From an uncultured Mitsuokella sp. (GTDB lineage Bacteria > Bacillota > Negativicutes > Selenomonadales > Selenomonadaceae), in NCBI GenBank assembly GCA_900770895.1, contig CAAGMF010000081.1:1-29884 (forward strand): DNA of 29,884 nucleotides, in the 5' to 3' direction. The notes under the pieces were generated by a model that saw nothing but the letters and a program-made list of their open reading frames with translations, searched no databases and had not been told where the DNA came from. A program made the position numbers and the translations under genes. Positions 21,636 to 29,352 of the stretch are shown here, piece after piece (the stretch's first letter is position 1; each line of letters begins with the position of its first letter).

Positions 21636-22703
21636 ATGACACCTGAACAGAAAAACCAGCTGCAAAAAGCAAAAGACCTCATAACATCGTATCGCGGTCC
21701 CCGCATACGCATCATGGAGGTCTGCGGCACGCATACCCATGAAATATTCCGCCTCGGCCTGCGCCAACTGCTGCCGCCCGACATTACGCTCATATCCGGC
21801 CCCGGCTGCCCGGTCTGCGTCACACCGACGACATTCATCGATGAGGCACTCTGGCTGGCGCTGGATGATGGCGGCCCCCGGGCCACGATTTGCACATTCG
21901 GCGACCTCATCCGCGTCCCTGGCACACATGCCTCGCTGGCCACTGCCCGCGCCGAGGGCGCGAAAGTCCAGATCGTGTACACCCCGCTCGATGCCGTGGA
22001 ATATGCCCACACGCATCCGGATGAAACGGTCGTATTCCTCTCCGTCGGCTTCGAGACAACCGTTCCCTCGAGCTGTCTGGCCCTGCAGCGGGCCCAGGAA
22101 TACGGCTGCACGAATTTCACGCTGCTCACGGCCAACAAAGTCATGCCGCCCGCCTACCGGGCCATGGCCTCGTCCTGCGACGCCTATCTCTACCCCGGCC
22201 ACGTCTGCGCCATAACCGGCACGAGCGTCCCGGAGCAGCTCGTCCAGGACGGCATCTCCGGCGTCGTGGCCGGCTTCACGGCCGCCGAACTCCTGACGGC
22301 CATCGCCGTCATCGTGAAGCGGGTCCCGCTCGGCCAGCCCTTCTTCGCCAACTGCTATCCGCGCGTCGTAAAGCCATCCGGCAGTCCAAAGGCCATGGCT
22401 CTCATCGACAAGTATATGCAGCCGGTCGACGCCGAGTGGCGCGGCCTCGGCATCATGCCGGCCAGTGGCCTATCGCTGCGTCCGGAATACGCGGCCTTTG
22501 ATGCCCGCACCCGCTTCCAGATACCGCCACTCGACAGCCGCCCGAATCCCGCCTGCCGTTGCGGCGATATCCTGCAGGGCCGTTGCACGCCGCCGGAATG
22601 CCCGCTGTTCGGCAAGACCTGCACGACCGAGCATCCAATCGGCGCCTGCATGGTTTCCCGCGAGGGAACATGCTCAGCTTTTTACCAATACGGCAATTAC
22701 TGA
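21636..22703 (+). CDS. hypD: HypD Fe-S scaffold for Fe(CN)2CO assembly, 355 aa
   Basis: The ATG at 21636 (MTPEQKNQ) follows AAGGGTTTGATATTT and is 16 nt past hypC; the longer frame lies within hypC. Conserved HypD motifs are present: MEVCGTHTHEIFR (C30), GPGCPVCVTP (C58 and C61), GFETTVPSS, YPGHVCAITG, and a C-terminal cysteine cluster (CRCGDILQGRC..PECPLFGKTC) for the [4Fe-4S] cluster. HypD and HypC form the scaffold on which iron receives two cyanides and one CO. All ligand cysteines appear intact, indicating a functional protein. Confidence 0.95.
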   Translation: MTPEQKNQLQKAKDLITSYRGPRIRIMEVCGTHTHEIFRLGLRQLLPPDITLISGPGCPVCVTPTTFIDEALWLALDDGGPRATICTFGDLIRVPGTHASLATARAEGAKVQIVYTPLDAVEYAHTHPDETVVFLSVGFETTVPSSCLALQRAQEYGCTNFTLLTANKVMPPAYRAMASSCDAYLYPGHVCAITGTSVPEQLVQDGISGVVAGFTAAELLTAIAVIVKRVPLGQPFFANCYPRVVKPSGSPKAMALIDKYMQPVDAEWRGLGIMPASGLSLRPEYAAFDARTRFQIPPLDSRPNPACRCGDILQGRCTPPECPLFGKTCTTEHPIGACMVSREGTCSAFYQYGNY

Positions 22704-22751
22704 TGATAGAACGAGTCACGCTGCATAGCAGCACGGCTCAGGGAGATTCTT

Positions 22752-23771
22752 ATGCTGAATGATAATGAAAAGGTAACGCTGGCCCATGGTGCCGGTGGCA
22801 AGAAAACCTCGGAACTGATCCATGACATATTCCAGAAACATCTCGGCAACCGCTATTTCACAGCAGATGATGCGGCCGTACTCGATGTCGCCAGCCAGCG
22901 CATCGCAGTCACGACCGACGGCTTCATCGTCAGCCCCTGGCAGTTCCCGGGCGGCAATATCGGCGAACTCTGCATCTGCGGTACGGTCAACGACCTGTCC
23001 TGCATGGGCGCAAAGCCCAGATACCTGACTTGCGCTTTCCAGATTGAGGAGGGCACGCCGCTCCACGACCTCGAGCTCATCGCCAGCTCCATGGCCGAGA
23101 CAGCAGCCGCAGCCGGTGTCCACATCGTAGCCGGCGATACGAAAGTCGCGGGCAAGGGCCAGGTAGATCACTGCTTCATCACCACAACCGGTATCGGCGA
23201 GCTGCAGCCCGGCCTCTGCCCCAGCGGCAGCCGCGCGGCCGCCGGCGATGTCATCATCGTCACTGGCGATATCGGCCGTCATGGCTGTGCCATCCTGCTG
23301 GCCCGCGGTGACTACGGCATAGATGCGAGCGTCACCAGCGATGCCGCACCGCTCTGGAGCATTGTCGAGCCGCTGACGAAGATAGCCTCCCCAGAGGACC
23401 TGCACACCATGCGCGATGCCACGCGCGGCGGCGTCGGCACCGTCCTCTATGAGATCGCCGGCGAGAGCGGTGTCGGCATCGAGTTGAACAGTGCCGCCAT
23501 CCCCGTAGATCCGGCTGTACGCGGCACCTGCGATATGCTCGGTCTCGAGCCGCTGTATCTGGCCTGCGAGGGCCGGCTCGTCATATTCACTCCTGCGGAA
23601 CGCGCCGACGAAGTACTGGCTGTCATCCGTCAGACGGAGCAGGGCCGGGGTGCGGCGCGCATCGGCACGGTCGTCAGCGATCACCCCGGCAAGGTGACCA
23701 TCAACACCGTGCTGGGCACACAGACCATACTGCCGGCTCCGGGCGGCGAGCTGCTGCCTCGTATCTGCTGA
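22752..23771 (+). CDS. hypE: HypE carbamoyl dehydratase, 339 aa
   Basis: HypE dehydrates the HypF-made thiocarbamate to thiocyanate at its C-terminal cysteine, then gives cyanide to HypCD. The protein ends LPRIC, so the carrier cysteine (C339) is present. The PurM-like ATP-binding features HGAGGKKTSELI, DDAAVLDV and GDTKVAGKGQVD are clear. The ribosome site AGGGAGA precedes ATG 22752. Together with HypF, C and D this gives a complete set for the Fe(CN)2CO unit. Nickel-insertion proteins HypA and HypB are not found in the operon. Confidence 0.95.
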   Translation: MLNDNEKVTLAHGAGGKKTSELIHDIFQKHLGNRYFTADDAAVLDVASQRIAVTTDGFIVSPWQFPGGNIGELCICGTVNDLSCMGAKPRYLTCAFQIEEGTPLHDLELIASSMAETAAAAGVHIVAGDTKVAGKGQVDHCFITTTGIGELQPGLCPSGSRAAAGDVIIVTGDIGRHGCAILLARGDYGIDASVTSDAAPLWSIVEPLTKIASPEDLHTMRDATRGGVGTVLYEIAGESGVGIELNSAAIPVDPAVRGTCDMLGLEPLYLACEGRLVIFTPAERADEVLAVIRQTEQGRGAARIGTVVSDHPGKVTINTVLGTQTILPAPGGELLPRIC

Positions 23772-23784
23772 GAAGGATTTCATC

Positions 23785-25170
23785 ATGCTATTGCAAATAC
23801 ATGGAGAGCTAAGCCCGGCCTCCCGTTATATAAAAGATATCACGGGGCCGGCTTTCTTCCCCCATTCGCTCGAATACTCCGTCCCGGCCCGCGGGACCTG
23901 GAACATCGTCCATACTGGTATGCTGGTGCCGGAATCGCATCACATATACATGTGCGCCTCCGGCTGCCTCCGCGGCGTCGTCCTGACGGCTGCCGAGATG
24001 GGGGCCGACTACCGGCGGCGATTCTCTACCATAGAGTTGAAGAGTCCGGACCTCGTCACTACCGATAACGAGCAGCTCATGATAGACGGCATAACGGATA
24101 TCATAAACAACCTCGACTACACGCCGCGGGCAGTATTCGTGTTCCCGGCCTGCGTCCACCATTTTCTGGGATGCAATCTGCGCTATGTCTACCGCGAGCT
24201 GCAGCGCCGCTTCCCTGGCCTGGACTTTGCCGAGTGCTTCATGGATCCCGTCTGCCAGACGAATCCACGCAACCTGACGCCGGAGGACCGGCTGCGCCGT
24301 GCCATCACGCGGCTCTGGGACACGGGGACCTGTGAGCCGCATACCCTCACACTGTTCAACAGCAACTTCCCCATGGCCGCCTCCTCGCCCGTCTACGAGA
24401 TTGCCCGCGCCGCCGGCTGGCAGATCCATGACGCAGCCGCCTGCCGGAGCTACGACGAATTCCGCGCGCTCGGACATGCTGCTGTATTCGCCTATACCAG
24501 CCCGATGGGACACCGGGCCGCCCGGGATCTCAGACGCCGCACCGGCCGTCCGGTCATCTACCTGCCCCAGCAGTGGCGCGCTCCCGAGACGACGGCCAGC
24601 ATCCGGCAGCTGCTCACCGCCATGGACCTGACCGCTGCCTCGATGCCGGACACCATGCTGGCCTGCCATCGTGAGGACGCTGCCTCCGGACTGGCCGCGC
24701 TGAAAGCCGAAATCGGCTCGCTCCCCATAGCCATAGATTATACTTTCACTCACTGCCTGTTCAGTATGGCCCGGGCTCTCATCGAGGCCGGACTGAACGT
24801 CGTGCGCCTCTATGCCGACGCCTGCCTGCCCGAAGAGGCTGAGGATTTCCAATGGCTGCAGCAGCACTCCCCGGATCTGGAGATATATTCTGCCAAGCAG
24901 GCCGATATGCGCTTCGCTGTCACTGCGGATGCACTCGCGGCCGCGCAGGAGCCTGACCCGCCCCGGCGCATCCTGGCGCTCGGACAGAAAGCCGCCTACT
25001 ATACCGCCAGCCCCTATTTCGTCAGCGTCATAGAGTCGGGCGGCGCATTCGGTCTGTCCGGCCTGGCTGACCTGTCGCAGGAGATGCTACAGGCAAGCCG
25101 CACACCCAAGAATCTCGAAAAAACGATCAGCCCGAAAGGCTGGAGAGGACCATGTGAGCTATGTCTATAA
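23785..25170 (+). CDS. Nitrogenase component 1-type protein D2, 461 aa
   Basis: The gene begins 13 nt after hypE behind GAAGGATTTCATC. YMCASGCLRGVVLTAAEM (C57, C61) and VFPACVHHFLGCNLRYVY (C123, C130) fall where component 1 proteins bind the inter-subunit cluster. ECFMDPVCQTNPRNLTPEDR, DAAACRSYDEFRAL and YTFTHCLFSMARALIEAGLNV follow. It is paralogous to D1 but keeps more cysteines and an extra C-terminal CELCL, putting C457 and C460 at the end. It probably pairs with K2. In classical systems one component 1 pair is catalytic (NifDK) and a second is the cofactor scaffold (NifEN); which role D2 has here is unknown. Confidence 0.85.
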   Translation: MLLQIHGELSPASRYIKDITGPAFFPHSLEYSVPARGTWNIVHTGMLVPESHHIYMCASGCLRGVVLTAAEMGADYRRRFSTIELKSPDLVTTDNEQLMIDGITDIINNLDYTPRAVFVFPACVHHFLGCNLRYVYRELQRRFPGLDFAECFMDPVCQTNPRNLTPEDRLRRAITRLWDTGTCEPHTLTLFNSNFPMAASSPVYEIARAAGWQIHDAAACRSYDEFRALGHAAVFAYTSPMGHRAARDLRRRTGRPVIYLPQQWRAPETTASIRQLLTAMDLTAASMPDTMLACHREDAASGLAALKAEIGSLPIAIDYTFTHCLFSMARALIEAGLNVVRLYADACLPEEAEDFQWLQQHSPDLEIYSAKQADMRFAVTADALAAAQEPDPPRRILALGQKAAYYTASPYFVSVIESGGAFGLSGLADLSQEMLQASRTPKNLEKTISPKGWRGPCELCL

Positions 25171-26348
25171 AAAATGACCGGACTGCTGCACCGCATATGC
25201 ATACGGCGCAGGCTGCCCATATCATTAGCACTTACTCGGCTGACAATTTCGGGGTCTGCTCGGCACTCTACGAGCTCGGCGGCATGGTCGTCATCCACGA
25301 CCCCTCCGGCTGCAACTCCACCTATACGACGCATGATGAACCCCGCTGGTTCACGAAACCCAGCCTGTTCTACATCTCGGCCCTGACCGAGCAGGATGCC
25401 ATCATCGGCAACGACCAGCGCATCATCGACGATGTCACCGACGCCGCACGTCGGCAGAAGCCGCGCTTCATCTGCATCATCCCCTCACAGATTGCCTTCC
25501 TGATCGGTACCGATATGAGTGCGATCGCCAAAGTCATCCAGAAAAAGACCGGCATACGCACGTTCACCCTGCCGACCAGCAACATGACCTACTATGAGCG
25601 CGGCATAAACCTGGCCCTGAGCTGCCTCGCCGACTGGTTCACGGATATGCATCCCGCCGGCCTGCCGACGAACGACCATCTCGTGAACCTGCTCGGCATC
25701 ACCCCGCTCGACTATTCAGTGAATGGCAGTCTCGAGTCTATGCGCCGCTATTTTGCCAGACGTGGTATGACCACCGCCAGCTGGACGCTCGACACGAGCT
25801 GGGAAGCCATCATGGAGCCGGATACTGCCGCGCGCGAAAACATCGTCCTGTCCTACGGCGGGCTCGGAGCTGCTCACATACTGGCGAATGCGCTCCATAT
25901 CCCCTACCGTGTCGGCGTCCCCATAGGCGGACGGTTCATCGATGTCGGCAAAGCCTGTGCCGCATCATGTCCCTCAGCCGCCTCGACCGGTCCAGCAGAG
26001 ACGCCCGAAAACTTCATAATCGGCGAGACCGTCTATGCCCAGGCTCTGGCCCTTGCCCTGGAGGGCTCTGGCCGCGGCCACTTCCGCGTCATCATCCCGA
26101 TGGAATCAGACGCTGAGATCCAGCTGCCAGACTCCATCAATGCCACGGACGAAAAAGACCTGCAGCCGCTGCTGGAAACAGCTGGCACCGTCATCGCCGA
26201 CCCGCTCTACGAACCGATCACCCGGGGCTGCGAGCACTTCATCCCCCTGCCGCACGAGGCTTTCAGCGGCCGCCTCTACCGCGCCCAGATTCCCGACCTC
26301 ATCTCATCTGAAGGGTATCAGAACTTCCTGAAGAGATTACAAGGCTAA
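25161..26348 (+). CDS. Nitrogenase component 1-type protein K2, 395 aa
   Basis: Overlaps the end of D2 by 10 nt with GGAGAGGACC upstream. The N-terminus has YSADNFGVCSALYELGGMVV (C33) and HDPSGCNSTYTTHDEPRW (C51), then FICIIPSQIAFLIGTDM (C105). This three-cysteine series resembles the inter-subunit cluster ligands of component 1 beta chains. LGITPLDYSVNGSLESMRRY and LSYGGLGAAHILANALHIPY fit later parts of the fold. It is clearly related to K1 in the same operon. As last gene of the operon it is followed by a strong terminator. Function as D2 partner is inferred. Confidence 0.85.
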   Translation: MSIKNDRTAAPHMHTAQAAHIISTYSADNFGVCSALYELGGMVVIHDPSGCNSTYTTHDEPRWFTKPSLFYISALTEQDAIIGNDQRIIDDVTDAARRQKPRFICIIPSQIAFLIGTDMSAIAKVIQKKTGIRTFTLPTSNMTYYERGINLALSCLADWFTDMHPAGLPTNDHLVNLLGITPLDYSVNGSLESMRRYFARRGMTTASWTLDTSWEAIMEPDTAARENIVLSYGGLGAAHILANALHIPYRVGVPIGGRFIDVGKACAASCPSAASTGPAETPENFIIGETVYAQALALALEGSGRGHFRVIIPMESDAEIQLPDSINATDEKDLQPLLETAGTVIADPLYEPITRGCEHFIPLPHEAFSGRLYRAQIPDLISSEGYQNFLKRLQG

Positions 26349-26350
26349 AA

Positions 26351-26382
26351 AAGACGGAACTGTTTTCACAGTTCCGTCTTTT
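26351..26382. terminator. Bidirectional terminator after the nitrogenase-like/hyp operon
   Basis: AAGACGGAACTGT (26351-26363) pairs perfectly with ACAGTTCCGTCTT (26368-26380) around TTTC. A-rich and T-rich flanks make it usable on both strands, serving the operon (plus) and the convergent gene 26396-26908 (minus). Confidence 0.92.
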
Positions 26383-26395
26383 CGCATCTGCTCGA

Positions 26396-26908
26396 TTACA
26401 GCGGCCGGCGATATTGGTAGATCCTGGTTGTGTTCCCCTCGGGAAGGGCATTCTCCTCTTCCCTTTCGCGCTCATTGCGCTCGCGGAGATGCACATCGAG
26501 CCTGATCGGCTCATTCCTCACCGCGCTGGCCTCTCTGGCTGCTTCACTATTGGCCCGGCGTATACGTTTCTCCAGGCCCCTGTCGATATCCTGCTGTACC
26601 TTTTTCTGGATGTCCTTCTCTTTCATCAACAGCTCGAGCATATTAATCTGCTTTAAGAAATCCTTCAAATAACCGGCCCGCCGGGCCCGGCGCATCTTCA
26701 CCGCCAGCAGCACGACCGCCTGATCCTGCAGCTCGATCAGGCTGCCACTATCTATCGTCTTAGGATCTATATCATTAGCAAAATCTATACGCTCAAGATA
26801 CTCCCGCAAGCGGCCGCGATTATAAGCCAGCTGCATGCGTTCCTGCAGCCTTATGACCGCGCGGGCCATTATGCCATCCAGCCTTTCGTCAAAATTTATG
26901 TGTCTCAT
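26396..26908 (-). CDS. Charged hypothetical protein, 170 aa
   Basis: The ATG at 26908 follows GGAGTGATAGGTCC. The protein is almost entirely charged helix: MRHINFDERLDGIMARAVIR at the start, YLKDFLKQINMLELLMKEKD in the middle, then RGLEKRIRRANSEAAREASA and HLRERNEREREEENA near the end. It probably forms coiled coil; no membrane segment or catalytic motif is visible. It converges on the nitrogenase-like operon and shares its terminator but shows no functional link. Family not recognised. Confidence 0.75.
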   Translation of the reverse strand: MRHINFDERLDGIMARAVIRLQERMQLAYNRGRLREYLERIDFANDIDPKTIDSGSLIELQDQAVVLLAVKMRRARRAGYLKDFLKQINMLELLMKEKDIQKKVQQDIDRGLEKRIRRANSEAAREASAVRNEPIRLDVHLRERNEREREEENALPEGNTTRIYQYRRPL

Positions 26909-27055
26909 GGACCTATCACTCCGTAAAAAGTATTATGCCCACACCACTACACGCATCATACTAATTGCTGACATTGCATATCTTGCATATTCATTTTTCA
27001 TTACTTGTATTTATTCAACAGTTGCTGATGATATTCCTGCCTTTATGGTACAAAA

Positions 27056-28405
27056 TCATTGCTTCGTATCAGTTTTTTTGCTTGCAAAACGACGGCTTTT
27101 TTCTCCCCGCGCCTTCAGCGTGACGATGAACGTCGTCCCCTGGCCGAGTTCGCTCTCGATATCGATTTTGCCATGATGGAGCTCGACGATTTCCTGAGCG
27201 ATGGCCAGGCCCAGACCATTGCCACCCATTTCCCGTGAGCGTGCCTTATCGACGCGATAAAAACGATCAAATATCTTGTCCTGGTCCTCTTTGGCGATGC
27301 CGATACCGGTATCCTGTACGGCGAACCGCACATAGCCGCTGTCGCACGGACGATAGCCTACGCTCACCTTGCCGCCTTCCTGCGTGTATTTCACGGCATT
27401 GTCGACCAATATCAGGACGAGCTGCCGTATCTTCTGCTCATCCCCCTGCATGTAGAGCTTCGGCAGGTTGCTGATAGCGATATCGATGGACTTCTTCTCG
27501 GCCAGCGGCTGCATGATGCGCGCCGTCTGCTCGATGACATCGGTCATATCGAACCTCGTCAGCTTTAGCTTCAGGGCCTTGTTATCGCTACGAGCCACGA
27601 CGAGCAGGTCGCTGACGAGCTTCGTCATCTTCTTGACCTCGTCGCGCAGATCAGCGATGACCTGTTTCAGGAACGGCGACTGTATGGAGGGATCATTATC
27701 GAGCAGATCCACGCTGGCCATGACGACCGCCAGCGGTGTCCGCAGCTCATGAGAGGCATCGGCCGCGAACTGGCGCTGTTTCTCATACGCCTCGCGCAGC
27801 GGTATCATCGCGCGCCTCGAGAGCAGATGTCCCACGAAAGCCGCTATCATAAGTGCCAGGAGGCCGACGAACGCCAGGGCATACGTAGCCTTTTCCATAC
27901 CGTTGTACATGGCGGTAACATCTTTACCGACATAGACCGTCTGCAGCGGACTGGACCCGACGACCGTCTTCGAAGTCATCATGATTTCCGTCTTATGTCC
28001 CTTTTCATCGAGCTTCGTGAATACGGTGACATCTCCCTCTGTCGTATTCCACGAATCGATGACATCGAGGATGAACGGCTCGATGCGGAACGAGGCCCGG
28101 GCGAAATTCAGCAACCGGCCATCGCTGTCGAACACATAGAAAAACAACCGGTCGCTCGTCCCTTTATAGGCCATGCTGTCATCGATCGTGAGCTCTGGAT
28201 GCTGATAATAATAGCTTTCCGCATCAGCGACATTGCGCGCGGTATCAACGAGCTCCCGAGCCTGCTCCGAGGTCAGCGCCCACGCCATCGTCTGATGCAC
28301 GAGGAATATGAGCACTCCGAGGAAGGCCATCATGACTATTGAATACAGCAGCGTCAGCCTTCTGCGGCTGCGCATGAATATACTGTTGTTCCCCGCCATC
28401 TTCAT
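27056..28405 (-). CDS. Membrane sensor histidine kinase, 449 aa
   Basis: Two membrane segments (about 18-38 and 175-196) flank a ~135-residue extracytoplasmic sensor domain. The HisKA box FAADASHELRTPLAV gives phospho-acceptor H219. HATPase motifs follow: N box VDNAVKYT (N336), G1 DTGIGI (365-370) and G2 GGNGLGLA (394-401). HAMP is absent or very short, since HisKA starts soon after the second membrane segment. It lies 50 nt downstream of the response regulator at 28456 and is surely its partner. The stimulus is unknown; a divergent VanW-family gene hints at cell-envelope sensing. Start ATG 28405 follows GGAAGTTGGGAA. Confidence 0.92.
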   Translation of the reverse strand: MKMAGNNSIFMRSRRRLTLLYSIVMMAFLGVLIFLVHQTMAWALTSEQARELVDTARNVADAESYYYQHPELTIDDSMAYKGTSDRLFFYVFDSDGRLLNFARASFRIEPFILDVIDSWNTTEGDVTVFTKLDEKGHKTEIMMTSKTVVGSSPLQTVYVGKDVTAMYNGMEKATYALAFVGLLALMIAAFVGHLLSRRAMIPLREAYEKQRQFAADASHELRTPLAVVMASVDLLDNDPSIQSPFLKQVIADLRDEVKKMTKLVSDLLVVARSDNKALKLKLTRFDMTDVIEQTARIMQPLAEKKSIDIAISNLPKLYMQGDEQKIRQLVLILVDNAVKYTQEGGKVSVGYRPCDSGYVRFAVQDTGIGIAKEDQDKIFDRFYRVDKARSREMGGNGLGLAIAQEIVELHHGKIDIESELGQGTTFIVTLKARGEKSRRFASKKTDTKQ

Positions 28406-28455
28406 TTCCCAACTTCCATAACACGGCCAGACGCATCGTCCCGCCGCCTTGTTGC

Positions 28456-29142
28456 TTATTTCTCCTGATTATCCGCCACGAGCTTGTAGCCTACGCCACG
28501 CACGGTCTTGATGACCGTATGGCCTTTGCCCAGATCGAGCTTCTTGCGCAAAAGCTTCATATAGGAATCGATATTGTTCGAGCTGACATCCGCCTCGAGG
28601 CCCCAGATGCGGTCGAGTATGATCTCACGCGGCACGACGATGCCGATATTCTGTGCCAGCAGATCGAAAAGCTGGAACTCGCGCGGCGACAGCTGTATGA
28701 CCTCCGAGCCCTTCTTCAATACCTTCGCTGTGCGGTTCAATGTGAACTCGCCGACCTCGACGATGTCCTGCTGGATTTTCTGCGTCGTGCGGCGTCCCAG
28801 CGCCCGCAACCGCGCCAGCAACTCAGCGAACTCGAACGGCTTCACGAGATAGTCATCAGCCCCGGCATCGAGCCCCGTGACGCGATCCTCGATCGAGTCG
28901 CGGGCTGTCAGCATGAGGATTGCCCGCTCATAGCCATCCTGGCGCAAACGCTGACAAGCGCTGACGCCTGTCTCTCCAGGCATCATCCAATCGAGTATCA
29001 GGATGTCGTACTCAGTGTACGTCGCATATTCATAGATATCACTGCCGTTCGTCACCCATTCGACCTGTATCTGATTCTGTTCCAGCATGTACTTGATCAG
29101 CTTGCCGAGCCTTTTATCATCCTCTGCCAGCAAAACACGCAT
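28456..29142 (-). CDS. OmpR/PhoB-family response regulator, 228 aa
   Basis: The start follows AGAGGAGGTATACC. The receiver domain has acidic residues EDD (7-9), phospho-acceptor D51 in LILDWMMPGETG, T79 in MLTARD and K101 in YLVKPFEF. The C-terminal winged helix (about 127-225) includes LSPREFQLFDLLAQN and YMKLLRKKLDLGKGHTVIKT followed by VRGVGYKL, typical of OmpR/PhoB proteins. It is the first gene of a regulator-kinase operon. The target genes are not evident, but the VanW-like gene transcribed divergently is a natural candidate. Confidence 0.94.
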   Translation of the reverse strand: MRVLLAEDDKRLGKLIKYMLEQNQIQVEWVTNGSDIYEYATYTEYDILILDWMMPGETGVSACQRLRQDGYERAILMLTARDSIEDRVTGLDAGADDYLVKPFEFAELLARLRALGRRTTQKIQQDIVEVGEFTLNRTAKVLKKGSEVIQLSPREFQLFDLLAQNIGIVVPREIILDRIWGLEADVSSNNIDSYMKLLRKKLDLGKGHTVIKTVRGVGYKLVADNQEK

Positions 29143-29280
29143 GGTATACCTCCTCTGATTTTGACACGCTCCACGGCCGAAACCGGAGTCTTCTCCTCCG
29201 AACTAACCTGAGGGCGTTATTTTTTATTTTGCCATACATACATTATACACCACCCGGCTAGTAAGAAATATATCTCGCTA

Positions 29281-29309
29281 TGGAAAAATCGTACTATGAA
29301 CGCTATAAT
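29281..29309 (+). promoter_or_regulatory. Promoter for the VanW-like gene
   Basis: TGGAAA (29281-29286) and TATAAT (29304-29309) are 17 bp apart, giving a start near 29316. A second TATAAT on the minus strand at 29242-29247 may serve the response regulator operon, but its -35 is weak. Confidence 0.6.
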
Positions 29310-29352
29310 GATAGTATCTCTAATCAAAGAACAGAAAGGAATTTCATCGTTT

